Source of the DNA: Amia ocellicauda | Taxonomy: Eukaryota > Chordata > Actinopteri > Amiiformes > Amiidae | Direction of reading: 5' to 3' | NCBI RefSeq assembly: GCF_036373705.1 | Contig: NC_089863.1 | Coordinates: 24,911,917-24,975,916, forward strand | Length of the DNA stretch: 64,000 bases | Shown: in pieces, positions 1 through 13,289 of the stretch | How positions within the stretch are numbered: position 1 is the first letter of the stretch | Layout: the number at the start of each line of letters is the position of its first letter | Program-made: the position numbers and the translations under genes | Notes under the pieces: model-generated | What the model saw: only the letters and a program-made list of their open reading frames with translations | Told to the model about the DNA's origin: nothing | Database searches by the model: none

Positions 1-3000
1 TGACACACTCCCTACAGCCTGCACACTGACTCTCACACTGCACACTGACTCACACACTGCACACTGACACACACTCTGCACACTGACTCACACACTGCAC
101 ACTGACTCACACCCTGCACACTGACTCACACCCTGCACACTGACACACTCCCTACAGCCTGCACACTGACTCTCACACTGCACACTGACTCACACACTGC
201 ACACTGACACACACTCTGCACACTGACTCACACACTGCACACTGACACACACCCTGCACACTGACACACTGACACACACCCTGCACACTGACTCACACCC
301 TGCACACTGACACACCCTGCACACTGACTCACACCCTGCACACTGACACACACCCTGCACACTGACTCACACCCTGCACAATGACACACACCCTACACCC
401 TGCACACTGACTCACACACTGCACACTGACACACACCCTGCACACTGACTCACACCCTGCACACTGACACACACCCTGCACACTGACACACACCCTGCAC
501 ACTGACTCACACCCTGCACACTGACACTGCACATTGACACACACACCCTGCACACTGACACACCCTGCACACTTACTCACACCCTGCACACTGACACACT
601 GACACACACCCTGCACACTGACTCACACCCTGCACACTGACTCACACCCTGCACACTGACACACTGACACACACCCTGCACACTGACTCACACCCTGCAC
701 ACTGACTCACACACTGCACACTGACACACCCTGCACACTGACACACACCCTGCACACTGACTCACACCCTGCACACTGACTCACACACTGCACACTGACA
801 CACACTCTGCACACTGACTCACACACTGCACACTGACACACACCCTGCACACTGACACACTGACTCACACACTGCACACTGACACACACCCTGCACACTG
901 ACACACTGACTCACACCCTGCACACTGACACGCACACTAACACACCCTGCACACTGACACTGCACATTGACACACACACCCTGCACACTGACTCACACCC
1001 TGCACACTGACACTGCACACTGACACACACCCTGCACACTGATTCACACCCTGCACACTGACACACACCCTACACCCTGCACACTGACTCACACCCTGCA
1101 CACTGACACACACCCTGCACACTGACTCACACCCTGCACACTGACACACACCCTGCACACTGACACACACACTGCACACTGACACACTGACACACACCCT
1201 GCACACAGACTCACACCCTGCACACTGACACACACACTGCACACTGACACACTGACACACACCCTGCACACTGACTCACACCCTGCACACTGACACAGAC
1301 CCTGCACACTGACACACACACTGCACACTGACACACTGACACACACCCTGCACACTGACTCACACCCTGCACACTGACACACACCCTGCACACTGACACA
1401 CACACTGCACACTGACACACTGACACACACCCTGCACACTGACTCACACCCTGCACACTGACACACACCCTGCACACTGTTACACACACTGCACACTGAC
1501 ACACTGACACACACCCTGCACACTGACTCACACCCTGCACACTGACACACTGACACACACCCTGCACACTGACACACTGACACACACCCTGCACACTGAC
1601 ACACTGACTCACACCCTGCACACTGACACACACCCTGCACACTGACACTGCACACTGACTCACACCCTGCACACTGACACACTCCCTACAGCCTGCACAC
1701 TGACTCTCACACTGCACACTGACTCACACACTGCACACTGACACACACTCTGCACACTGACTCACACACTGCACACTGACTCACACCCTGCACACTGACT
1801 CACACCCTGCACACTGACACACTCCCTACAGCCTGCACACTGACTCTCACACTGCACACTGACTCACACACTGCACACTGACACACACTCTGCACACTGA
1901 CTCACACACTGCACACTGACACACACCCTGCACACTGACACACTGACACACACCCTGCACACTGACTCACACCCTGCACACTGACACACCCTGCACACTG
2001 ACTCACACCCTGCACACTGACACACACCCTGCACACTGACTCACACCCTGCACAATGACACACACCCTACACCCTGCACACTGACTCACACACTGCACAC
2101 TGACACACACCCTGCACACTGACTCACACCCTGCACACTGACACACACCCTGCACACTGACACACACCCTGCACACTGACTCACACCCTGCACACTGACA
2201 CTGCACATTGACACACACACCCTGCACACTGACACACCCTGCACACTTACTCACACCCTGCACACTGACACACTGACACACACCCTGCACACTGACTCAC
2301 ACCCTGCACACTGACTCACACACTGCACACTGACACACCCTGCACACTGACACACACCCTGCACACTGACTCACACCCTGCACACTGACTCACACACTGC
2401 ACACTGACACACACTCTGCACACTGACTCACACACTGCACACTGACACACACCCTGCACACTGACACACTGACTCACACACTGCACACTGACACACACCC
2501 TGCACACTGACACGCACACTAACACACCCTGCACACTGACACTGCACATTGACACACACACCCTGCAGACTGACTCACACCCTGCACACTGACACTGCAC
2601 ACTGACACACACCCTGCACACTGATTCACACCCTGCACACTGACACACACCCTACACCCTGCACACTGACTCACACCCTGCACACTGACACACACCCTGC
2701 ACACTGACTCACACCCTGCACACTGACACACACCCTGCACACTGACACACACACTGCACACTGACACACTGACACACACCCTGCACACAGACTCACACCC
2801 TGCACACTGACACACACCCTGCACACTGACACACACACTGCACACTGACACACTGACACACACCCTGCACACTGACTCACACCCTGCACACTGACACACA
2901 CCCTGCAGACTGACTCACACCCTGCACATTGACACACACCCTGCACACTGACTCACACCCTGCACACTGACACACACCCTGCACACTGACACTGCTCACT

Positions 3001-4508
3001 GACTCACACCCTGCACACTGATTCACACCCTGCACACTGACACACACCCTACACCCTGCTCACTGACTCACACACTGCACACTGACACACACCCTGCACA
3101 CTGACACACTGACTCACACCCTGCACACTGACACACACCCTGCACACTGACACTGCACATTGACACACACACCCTGCACACTGACTCACACCCTGCACAC
3201 TGACACACACCCTGCACACTGACTCACACCATGCACACTGACACAGACCCTGCACACTGACTCACACACTGCACACTGACACACACCCTGCACACTGACT
3301 CACACCCTGCACAATGACACACACCCTACACCCTGCACACTGACTCACACACTGCACACTGACACACACCCTGCACACTGACTCACACCCTGCACAATGA
3401 CATACACCCTACACCCTGCACACTGACTCACACACTGCACACTGACATACACCCTGCACACTGACTCACACCCTGCACACTGACACCCACCCTGCACACT
3501 GACTCACACCCTGCACACTGACACACACCCTACACCCTGCACACTGACACACACCCTGCACACTGACACACACCCTGCACACTGACACACACCCTGCACA
3601 CTGCACACTGACTCACACACTGCACACTGACACACACCCTACACCCTGCACACTGACTCACACACTGCACACTGACACACACCCTGCACACTGACACACA
3701 CCCTGCACACTGACTCACACACTGCACACTGACACACACCCTGCACACTGACTCACACACTGCACACTGACACACTGACACACACCCTGCACACTGACTC
3801 ACACCCTGCACACTGACACACACCCTGCACACTGACACACACACTGCACACTGACACACTGACACACACCCTGCACACTGACTTACACCCTGCACACTGA
3901 CACACACCCTGCACACTGACTCACACCCTGCACACTGACTCACACCCTGCACATTGACACACACACCCTGCACACTGACACTGCACACTGACTCACACCC
4001 TGCACACTGATTCACACCCTGCACACTGACACACACCCTACACCCTGCTCACTGACTCACACACTGCACACTGACACACACCCTGCACACTGACACACTG
4101 ACACACACCCTGCACACTGACTCACACCCTGCACAATGACACACACCCTACACCCTGCACACTGACTCACACACTGCACACTGACACACACCCTGCACAC
4201 TGACTCACACCCTGCACACTGACACACACCCTGCACACTGACTCACACCCTGCACACTGACACACACCCTGCACACTGACACACACCCTGCACACTGACT
4301 CACACCCTGCACACTGACACTGCACATTGACACACACACCCTGCACACTGACACACACCCTGCACACTGACACACACCCTACACACTGACTCACACACTG
4401 GACACTGACACACACACTGCACACTGACTCACACCCTGCACACTGACTCACACCCTGCACACTGACACACTGACACACACCCTGCACACTGACTCACACA
4501 CCCTGCAC
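1..4508. repeat. CA-rich minisatellite array with higher-order structure
   Basis: The whole stretch is built from short units of the form CACACTGCACACTGAC and CACACCCTGCACACTGAC, roughly 18-26 bp, joined in variable order. The plus strand is almost purely C and A with regular TG steps. The long minus-strand open frames it yields, rich in Cys, Val and Gln, follow from the repeat and are not genes. A larger period is visible: the block that opens the window with a CCCTACAGCC variant recurs 1,674 bp later, and a 288-bp segment at 329-616 recurs unchanged at 2003-2290. The array ends abruptly near 4508 and the left end is cut by the window edge. Confidence 0.95.
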
Positions 4509-7500
4509 TTGTTTGCCCTGTAGTGCTGTATCTCTCGATCCCATTGCGCCCTATAACGGGCCGCCTGTGACGGCACCCTGGAACTGGGTTTTCGAAGTCT
4601 GTATTTAGTTTTCGAGAGTTTGGACTAGTGTTTTGCTTCTCTTTTCCTTTTCTCATTTTAGGGTTAGTTATATTTAAAAGGAGCTCTGTGTAGCATAGGC
4701 ACACACTGTTAGGCTATTTTATTAGTTTTAGGATATTATTAGCCCTGATTATTAAAGGCATTTTAATGCGTTTTAATTATACTCTTAGCAGTTCCCTGTG
4801 CCCTGCCCATGATAGGTTCATCGTGGTTGTTTGCACTTTATTGTATTAATAAAGTGTACATTGCATCTGTTCTCCAGTGCGGTGTGCAACTACGCGTCTG
4901 CCTGTGCGGGACTATTGGGTGGTTGAGGTCATCTTGGGGGTGGCGTGGTCGATTGGTTTCATTTGTAGTGCCACCACCACCCGTGACAGCTTTGCTGCTA
5001 TATTGTATGTGAGGATGCTCTGCTGTATTCGTGGCGGCTGCTTTGAGAGGAGGCGCCTTCCTGCACCGTTTATTTCTGGATGTTTAGTCCTTATCAGCGC
5101 CATCATGTGTAGTTTGTTTACTGATTTATGCAGTTTAGTTCAACTGATATTTAGTTACTTTACTGTTCTTCCAATCCACATTCGCCAAGGAAAGGAAAGC
5201 GTGTATGTAATTATAGTTATGTAGAACTCCAACATAACAAGTACATTAAAAGACAATGGATGAAAGCGTTATTACACTGACATTGCTGTGGTGTAATGTG
5301 TGACCCGCTTTGAAACCCCATGTGTATATAAAGTGGTGTGCGTGTTATGAACAAGCTGTGTCATCAGTGGCAGTAATGCTGAATGTGTGTGAGTGTGTGT
5401 CGGTGGATTATTGATCACTATACGATGATATGAAGTGCTGATGCCGCGCATGCTCAATCCGGAGGACAGTGTCGCACTGCAGGATGAGCTCTGACTGTTA
5501 CAGCCCTGTGCGTCCGCTGGACCAGACTGGCATCGATGAAGGATAACTATCACTAACTTCATATTTATTCTTTCTATATGCTTTATCACCATAATATATG
5601 AATACAGCATGAAATGATAGAATTGTTAAAATGTCTCATTTTGATTTCTTATGCTTATTTCTAACAGGTTTGGCATACAGTTCTGGATACATCAGAATTA
5701 AAAGTGTGTGGAATATACATACAGTAATACAGATCTTTTATTTTAATTTACACCAATGAATTATTTCTCTTTATATATGATTTTGATGTCAGCATTTATA
5801 AAACATGGTCTTTAGTAATAACATTGCTTGATTACCATCTTACCTTACACGGCCTGTTTAATAGATTTACTAATTTGATATTAATCAAGTATTTTGAACC
5901 TTTAAAATCCAATGTTTTGTATACGTAGGTATGTATGTATATGATTAAAAATTGTATATTAAATATTTAGAGAAATACAAACCTATACTTAATAATAACA
6001 ATGTCTGGATTAAAAGTCTTAATTCTTAATTCTGTTTTTCACACACAGTGATCCTGAAGTAAACAAACGGAGATCTAGGACGTGAAGATGAAGATGAATG
6101 GATGGATGAGCCTGGATTGAGAATCATCTCATCTCTCACCTTGAGGACCTACAGCTGTCCCTTATTGTGAGCAGGATTTGTGCAGCGTACTACAGCAAGA
6201 GCTCTGGACACTGATGCGTTTAAAATTAATGTTTTCATCTTTTATCATTCAAAATAATATTGATAAGAACTTCCCAAAGGACGGATTTACAAATTGGCTA
6301 GTTTTTATTTTAAACTTCAAATTAAAAAATACATTTCAAACTTTGCACTTCCCTTATTTCACTTGCGGAATCATAACTTTGCATTGAAGTTTATTAATAA
6401 TGTTACAATGATGTATTTTTGCAGTTTTATACTTTTGCTATTTTCCTGCTAAAGTATAATTAGTAATGAATTGTACTGGGTAACAGCATTTGAGTTGGAC
6501 TGCAATGTGGTGGTGGGTTTCTCAGGTAACATACTGCTGTATCAACGTGGTGTGTAATCCTTGCTGTAAAACTAGGATGTGCTTTACATTGTGGAATCGA
6601 ACCACCGAGACCTGGCTCGATGCCGGCAGCCAGATCTGGGCCGATTCCGGGCTGTGATACCATTCGACATTGGGCCGAAATAGGGCCAGCTGGGCCGAAT
6701 CAGTGCGCTGTCTGGGTAGTGGCTTGTGTTTATTTTGGCATTTCATTCCAAAATGACTATTTTTGGCAAATACAAGTTCTTAGCTCTGACTGGGGAGTCC
6801 CCTGCCTCAGGCTGAGGTGACTGAATCAATATAATGCACTGACATCATCATCCGTTCAATCAATGCCAGTATGCAATGCCGCTCTCTGTGGAGAAACATG
6901 ATTTCCGGCAAATACTCTGTGACATTTGTGTAGATGCTGTATTTTCTCCTCTCAGACACCTTGTGAAATTGAATCCTGACCGAGGCCAGGCTGCCCTCTG
7001 TAACCAGCAGACTAGAAACATTGTCACTATAAACCCGATGCTCGAGGGCAGAAATGTCAGTTCTGTCAACCAGTTCTACTGCAGTCCATCTTAACACTCA
7101 TTAAAAGTCCCTTTAATGTGTATTATTATTTGTAATAATAGCATTTTAAAATATTCACAGTACTATACAATACATCTGTAAATCCTGTGTTGAATTTCCT
7201 GGCCTCTGATCTGTGACGGAAGGCCCTCACACCCTGAATGACTCCCTCTGGGGCTGGAGAGCACTTGTCCCAGTGGACAGCACACCTTGGGGACGCCTGG
7301 AAATCTGTCTGCAGCGAGGTCAGGCTTTCATAAAAAGCCACACGAACAGATCCGTATCGATGTGCTTCTCCACGGCACACATCAGTTTCCATCCCTTACT
7401 CACAAGTCTGTCCCTCTGTCCCTAATCTCCGTCTCTGCCCGTCTCTGCCGCAGAAGACACCCCTCCAGGCTGCTGACTGAAGGAGCCGCACACCACCGTG

Positions 7501-8411
7501 TGACCGTCGTATTCAGGCAGAAATCTCGGGGTTCCAGTGGAACATGATTACAGCTGCTATTGTGTTGGACTGCACCCCCCACTGTTATTGGTCTTCTCAT
7601 ATAGCGCAACAGTACTGTAATTATCCATAAAGCCGTTGCGGGAGACGGCTCTTCTCTTCCCTGTGACGATGCGGTTACACAGACCTCATCACGGAAGCAA
7701 ATGCGGGTTTTTAATGCAAGACTATATGCCTTTCAAATGAAGGGTGTTTACCGAGTGGTGCATGTAACTTAATTTAGAAGTACGCTGTGAAATGGATAAA
7801 TCAAGAAAAGGGAGATGAAAGGATTTGCTACCTCGCTATGCAGCTTTTGCAGAGGAAATAGCCACTTTAAAGGTAATCCAAGGTGTTAACGGGCACATTT
7901 GCATTTAACAACAAATGTACGCGTCTCTTTGTGCATTATAGTGGTCAGTGGGTTTATCCATTGTTACAGGGCATTTACAGGTTTTAAAGGTTCATATAAA
8001 TACTGCACCCTTTAAAACAGTTTAACAAAATAGCTTTATTTGAATGTACAGTTATGACTAAGTCTTATCCACGGTCGTCCTCCTGGTTGAGTGTTAAGTT
8101 AAAGGGGGGGGACTTGAAATGCTGGTAAAGGTATCAGTCTATATATGTAATTCATGTATATATGTAATATGTCAATATGTAAATGTAAGTGGTGTAAAAA
8201 TGAATACAGTTTTGTTCAAATGAAAGTGTATAGGATGACCTTAGGCATCGATGGCGGAGTTCTTGGAGTCTTAGCTCTGTGGAGGTGGCCGTGTCAAGCT
8301 GTGGATTAGTTTGGTCACAATATTCAAAGAAAGAGCGGTTTCATTCTTGTTAAGGTACAACTTGACTGCCAGTCAAAACCCTTCAGGTACATGTGGATCG
8401 CTTCCCAAGTG
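4509..8411. other. No recognisable gene; unique and AT-rich intergenic sequence
   Basis: I see no coding exon with family similarity here. Isolated items are an AATAAAG polyadenylation-like hexamer near 4846, a TATATAAAG box-like string near 5325, a short GGGCCGA-rich imperfect palindromic stretch at about 6600-6710, and short unsupported frames. None is linked to a recognised gene. Confidence 0.5.
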
Positions 8412-9009
8412 TATCACAGCAACAGTAGGAACCCGGGAAGTAAAGTCACCGACACAATGCCAGATCGTTTGTCTTCAGTTTATTTTTGCAACAACACACA
8501 CTTTTATACGTCAGAAGTCTGATTGCCAAGAGTTCCGGGGCAGGTTCATACAGATATTACAGATATATTACAGATCTAGTTGCTAGACAGACATGAAAAG
8601 TGTTCAATATCATAATTCTTCACGCCCTCGAGAGTTTCAGTTGACACGTCTGCACGGTTTGCCTAGCAGTAGATGACGTGGGACTCTGAGCTCTTCCTCA
8701 AAATATAATATCAATATAGGGAGTTTGTGGTTTGACATTTCCAAAATAGAGGTGAGGGGAAGGCCGTGGGTTCAAGTGTCTAGACTTTCACAGAAACAGT
8801 TATGCGCGAGTATGTTATTTGTTATTTCTGCAATAATGACAAATTTCAGCCCCCCTTGCCACGGCAACATTTCCAGTGAGATATGTCAATGTTAACTCTG
8901 CAGCTTCTGTTAAAGGCTAATCCGACAATAAGAATACAATACAATGAGTTACATGGTTACAGTAGGTTAAATAATCAGTACGCCAACCTAACTTAATTAT
9001 CCCCAACAC
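8412..9009 (-). repeat. Possible solitary LTR of a retrovirus-like element (fossil)
   Basis: Read on the minus strand, the stretch begins TGTTGGGG, has a TATAAAA-like box near 8507 and an AATAAA signal near 8482, and is followed by a short tail ending in CA. That order resembles a U3-R-U5 layout of about 600 bp. No clear target duplication and no second copy were found, so family and limits are uncertain. If real it is an old remnant. Confidence 0.28.
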
Positions 9010-9469
9010 TTAGTATATGAATATGTTATATACAAATCTTTACAATTCTGAAAGGGGTAAGCCAAGAATTTGCTTCTGTTTGCTTCTTTAATTTGTTTGA
9101 TTTTTGAAAATGGTTTGTAATATAGTCGGTGGAAGATTGTTATTTTTTTATTTATTTTCTAGGCTGACAGCTTCTTGTTGGCTAGTTCTTTCACCCCTTC
9201 AATAAACCCTGGGGTTTTTGGACATTAATGCGGACTGCATTTTTAACATCATTGGTCACCTGGCCACACCGATCTTTTTCACATTCCCACAGAGCCGTTC
9301 TAGTGGGACGTATTGCCAGACAATAATTCAAATGGATGTATAAAGAAATACAAATCTGGCCTGGATACACCTCATGCTAGATCATACAAATGGCGTTTGT
9401 GTGAGATATGGGTGTCGACCCGAGCGGGCATGAGAGTGAGGACCGACCTCACTGTATACAGAAGTGTCT

Positions 9470-9562
9470 CACCGTGTGTGTCTCAGTGTGTGTGTGTCTC
9501 AGTATATAGTGCCCGTGTCTCAGTATATAATGCCCGTGTCTCAGTATATAGTGCCCGTGTCT
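9470..9562. repeat. 21-bp minisatellite, left part (target of the Tc1 insertion)
   Basis: Several units of GTGTCTCAGTATATAGTGCC type follow one another here and resume at 11136-11235 on the far side of the Tc1 element. The transposon therefore split a pre-existing short tandem repeat. Confidence 0.7.
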
Positions 9563-9790
9563 CAGTGAGGGGAAAAAGTATTTGATCCCCTGCTAATTTT
9601 GTACGTTTGCCCACTGACAAAGAAATGATCAGTCTATAATTTTAATGGTAGGTGTATTTTAACAGAGAGACAGAATAACAGCAAAAAAAAAAAAAAAAAA
9701 CGCATTTCAAAAAAGTTATACATTGATTTGCATGTTAATGAGGGAAATAAGTATTTGATCCCCTATCAATCAGCAAGATTTCTGGCTCCC

Positions 9791-9885
9791 AGGTGTCTTT
9801 TATACAGGTAACGAGCTGAGATTAGGAGCACTCTCTTAAAGGCAGTGCTCCTAATCTCAGCTCGTTACCTGTATAAAAGACACCT
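9791..9885. repeat. Perfect inverted repeat in the Tc1 leader
   Basis: Two 41-bp arms (9791-9831, 9845-9885) are exact reverse complements separated by 13 nt, so the transcribed leader could fold into a long hairpin just upstream of the transposase start at 9929. Confidence 0.93.
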
Positions 9886-9928
9886 GTCCACAGAAGCAAT
9901 CAATCAATCAGATTCCAAACTCTCCACC

Positions 9929-10927
9929 ATGGCCAAGACCAAAGAGCTGTCCAAGGATGTCAGGGACAAGATTGTAGACCTACACAAGGCTGGAATGGGC
10001 TACAAGACCATGGCCAAGCAGCTTGGTGAGAAGGTGACAACAGTTGGTGCGATTATTCGCAAATGGAAGAAACACAAAATAACTGTCAGTCTCCCTCGGT
10101 CTGGGGCTCCATGCAAGATCTCACCTCGTGGAGTTTCAATGATCATGAGAACGGTGAGGAATCAACCCAGAACTACACGGGAGGATCTTGTTAATGATTT
10201 CAAGGCAGCTGGGACCATAGTCACCAAGAAAATAATTGGTAACACACTACGCCGTGAAGGACTGAAATCCTGCAGTGCCTGCAAGGTCCCCCAGCTCAAG
10301 AAAGCACATGTACAGGCCCGTCTGAAGTTTGCCAATGAACATCTGAATGATTCAGAGGAGAACTGGGTGAAAGTGTTGTGGTCAGATGAGACCAAAATCG
10401 AGCTCTTTGGCATCAACTCAACTCGCCGTGTTTGGAGGAGGAGGAATGACCCCAAGAACACCATCCCCACCGTCAAACATGGAGGTGGAAACATTATGCT
10501 TTGGGGGTGTTTTTCTGCTAAGGGGACAGGACAACTGCACCGCATCAAAGGGACGATGGACGGGGCCATGTACCGTCAAATCTTGGGTGAGAACCTCCTT
10601 CCCTCAGCCAGGGCATTAAAAATGGGTCGTGGATGGGTATTCCAGCATGACAATGACAAGGCAACAAAGGAGTGGCTCAAGAAGAAGCACATTAAGGTCC
10701 TGGAGTGGCCTAGCCAGTCCCCAGACCTTAATCCCATAGAAAATCTGTGGAGGGAGCTGAAGGTTCGAGTTGCCAAACATCAGCCTCGAAACCTTAATGA
10801 CTTGGAGAGGATCTGCAAAGAGGAGTGGGACAAAATCCCTCCTGAGATGTGTGCAAACCTGGTGGCCAACTACAAGAAACGTCTGACCTCTGTGATTGCC
10901 AACAAGGGTTTTGCCACCAAGTACTAA
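9929..10927 (+). CDS. Tc1-family transposase with a 5-residue gap at the active site
   Basis: This is a 332-residue DDE transposase of the Tc1 family, which excises and reinserts the element at TA sites. I start at 9929, where ATG lies in CCACCATGG and opens the usual MAKTKE N-terminus; the frame extends 28 codons upstream only through the leader hairpin. In order it shows a paired helix-turn-helix DNA-binding region (about residues 1-110), the first catalytic Asp in WSDETK, the GGG box in [12 protein letters not shown], the second Asp in FQHDND and the Glu in [10 protein letters not shown]. The family places 34 residues between the second Asp and the Glu; here there are 29, because the PKHTA stretch that normally follows is absent without loss of frame. 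The C-terminus ends in the familiar NKGFATKY. Catalysis is probably lost. Confidence 0.93.
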   Translation: MAKTKELSKDVRDKIVDLHKAGMGYKTMAKQLGEKVTTVGAIIRKWKKHKITVSLPRSGAPCKISPRGVSMIMRTVRNQPRTTREDLVNDFKAAGTIVTKKIIGNTLRREGLKSCSACKVPQLKKAHVQARLKFANEHLNDSEENWVKVLWSDETKIELFGINSTRRVWRRRNDPKNTIPTVKHGGGNIMLWGCFSAKGTGQLHRIKGTMDGAMYRQILGENLLPSARALKMGRGWVFQHDNDKATKEWLKKKHIKVLEWPSQSPDLNPIENLWRELKVRVAKHQPRNLNDLERICKEEWDKIPPEMCANLVANYKKRLTSVIANKGFATKY

Positions 10928-11135
10928 GTCGAAGGGGTCCAATACTTATTTCCCTCATTAACATGCAAATCAATTTATAACTTTTTTTGAAATGCGTTTT
11001 TCTGGATTTTGTTGTTGTTATTCTGTCTCTCACTGTTAAAATACATCTACCATTAAAATTATAAACTGATCATTTCTTTGTCAGTGGGCAAACATACAAA
11101 ATCAGCAGGGGATCAAATACTTTTTTCCCCCACTG

Positions 11136-11235
11136 TAGTGCACGTCTCAGTGTCTCAGTATACAGTGTGTGTGTCTCAGTGTCTTGGTATCTCAGTATAT
11201 AATGTGCGTCTCAGTGTCTCAGTATACAGTCACCC
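11136..11235. repeat. 21-bp minisatellite, right part
   Basis: The units continue the left-hand array (GTCTCAGTATACAGTG variants) immediately after the right Tc1 terminus. Confidence 0.65.
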
Positions 11236-11334
11236 CCTGTGATGCACGGATCTGAATCTCACTGTTATTACACAGGATCTGTGGCGGACAGGAGAGATGA
11301 TCAGTGGTTCTCCGTTTTTACACTAATCATCAGG

Positions 11335-11506
11335 ACTCAGTAGTGTCTGCCTGAACTGAAGCCCTCCTTCCCCAGGACACAGGGACCAAGATCAAGCCTC
11401 TCCGGATTGTCAGGGACAGCCGGTTTGTCTCCAGGTCTCAGTTGCTTCCCATCCTCAGACAGGATGAGTTTGGGATGAGCTGTATTGGGGTCCAGAGTCA
11501 CATCCA
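11335..11506 (-). pseudogene. PRY/SPRY (B30.2) exon fragment of a TRIM-like gene
   Basis: On the minus strand an acceptor (CTCCACAG) opens an exon that reads [18 protein letters not shown], then a short basic stretch, [24 protein letters not shown], followed directly by TGA at 11335-11337. This is the start of a PRY domain as found in fish TRIM E3 ligases and butyrophilin relatives. In the family the next residue is Trp (TGG) and the SPRY part continues for about 120 more residues. Here the codon is TGA and no SPRY sequence follows to the left, so the domain is cut after about 57 residues. It is probably a relic; the fold could not form. Confidence 0.8.
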
Positions 11507-11840
11507 CTGTGGAGCAGAGAGGAGAGAAAGCAGTGCGTTTATAGAGAGGAGTTTATACCATCAGCACTGCCTGGCACTGGGGCTCTGCAGCTCGCGCTCT
11601 ATACTGAGCTACAGGAGTTAAGAGTCATAAGTGGTTGTTTTGCAGGATTCAAATGTCATGTATTGAAAAGGTTGATATAAAGTCTACAAGACACACTATT
11701 AGACTCATGGCAACAGCTGTGATGTAACCTGTGACTGTGACTCAGTCTTCACAGCACAGTCCTGCGATATTGCCTCCATGTTCACAGATGTGTTTAAGAC
11801 CCTCCAGACTGCTGAGGATGTGGAGCACAAACAGACTCAC

Positions 11841-11867
11841 CTGCATGCCTGCGCAGCCTCTGCAGCT
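11841..11867 (-). pseudogene. Short linker exon of the same TRIM-like relic
   Basis: A 27-nt minus-strand exon with acceptor TTTCAG and donor GTGAGT encodes ELQRLRRHA and joins in phase to the PRY exon at 11506, giving RRHAVDVTLDP across the junction. TRIM genes commonly have such a mini-exon between coiled coil and B30.2. No RING, B-box or coiled-coil exon was seen farther right. Confidence 0.7.
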
Positions 11868-13289
11868 CTGAAACGGAGACACACAGCGTCTTTCCGCATG
11901 GTGTGAGAACAGGAGTCGTGATGAAAATCAGTGTCACCCCTGTCCATGCTGTCCCGACGGGCGAGCAGGGATGGCATTCTCTACAGTAGGAAGGAGGAGA
12001 GAGTCTTTAGTACAGCGCAGAGAGCAGACTGGGACTGAGTGGTTGAATGTTCATTGGTTCTCAATTGAATATCTATTCAATAGAAACAATGCACATATAG
12101 AGCTCTCAGTACACTAATATCTTCCACCCAGAAGCATGTCACGTGTTGTGAAGCGTGTCTTCCGTGTTCAGACATGTTTAATTCAAGCTGCCTTGTGACT
12201 GTAATTGTATTTTTAGTGTCTTTAACGGAATGTTTCCGACGACGGAGTCACCCGGGAAAGCCCGGAGGAAGGTGAAGTGTTTGTAATGTTTGTCTTTTAC
12301 AGTACTGGAAACTTCACTGCAATTAGTAATGATGATTTTTTCCACACTTGGCTTTCTTTGATCCGTTTCTGAGCCGGACATCTCACTCATAAAACAGATC
12401 CCTCTGAAATAAACACGCTGGATTGTCGATTAGTCTCGAGTGATATTTTATACATCGAACGTGAAACCAGTTTGATTCCCCTGGGCCTTTAAAGACAAGT
12501 ATTCAAAAGTGACTACTGTTCCATGTGCTTTTATGGTTTTAACAGTTAATAGTCATATCCATTGATTGATTAATTTCAGGTGCTGTGACATGTGATCGTT
12601 ACACACGTGCAGAGCAACCGTCTTCCATTCGTACAGATTCCTGTTTTATTCAACATGGTAATAACTCTTTACACCCATTTGCCCCTGGTTGAGCTTCTGA
12701 GGTGTGCAAGTGTTTAATATGGACATTATAAGGAGTACAGGTATGTGACACTCATCAAATGAAACTGGACAACCTGTAATATAATATTCTGCATAGTTGA
12801 TCATGATTAGACAAACTATTACACTACTACTAAGTTTTTTCACAAAAACAAAATGTGTTTTTTGAAATGTTGACCTATTGGCCTTTTTCCTGCAATAAAG
12901 TCTATGGGAAATCTTTTTTGAAAATTGCTAGTTGAAATACCACTCCTATTTAAATTTGGAGAAGTTGTTGGGTGAAAATACCACAAGAAATGAAGGAATT
13001 ATGTGCATTTGAAAAAACTAGCCTAGCTGGTGAAGTTTAGAGAATTTGTACCACAAAAGTTCATTATAAGGGACACAAGCATGTGGGGCCACATTTCGTC
13101 TGACATTTTCAATCTATGCGTGATTTTAATACCTTAAATATTGAAATTATAGAACACACCTACACAGTATATCGAAAACACTTGGGTGTCTGAGACCACA
13201 GTGTCATACATCTACACAGCAGTGTGTCAGAGGACACTCAGTTACCCTGTGCAGCTGCTGAGGGGGAGACCTCATCTCCTCACCTCTTC
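11868..13289. other. No recognisable gene; intergenic
   Basis: The sequence between the TRIM relic and the MROH stop codon shows no coding exon I can support. A TTTATT (AATAAA on the minus strand) near 12645 could serve as a distal polyadenylation signal for the MROH gene, which is inference only. Confidence 0.45.

Larger units (their letters stand above)
9563..11135 (+). mobile_element. Tc1/mariner transposon, near-complete
   Basis: The element is bounded by long inverted repeats starting CAGTG and ending CACTG, each with GGGGATCAAATAC and TTTGCCCACTGACAAAG motifs in opposite orientation; the inner copy of TATTTGATCCCCT recurs near 9752. A TA dinucleotide follows the right end, but the left end joins the minisatellite without a TA. 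The left leader contains a 41-bp perfect inverted repeat (9791-9831 and 9845-9885) upstream of the transposase. The ends recall the Passport-like group of fish Tc1 elements, named from memory. The transposase frame is open but has an internal loss at the catalytic site, so the copy is probably immobile on its own. Confidence 0.92.

Noticed and set aside
1-4508. Long Cys/Val/Gln-rich open frames on the minus strand
   Set aside because: They are direct translations of the minisatellite in frames where the repeat lacks stops; no start context, splice sites or family similarity.
6807-7097. 96-codon minus-strand frame
   Set aside because: No family recognised, no splice or start support, and overlapping frames of similar length on both strands.
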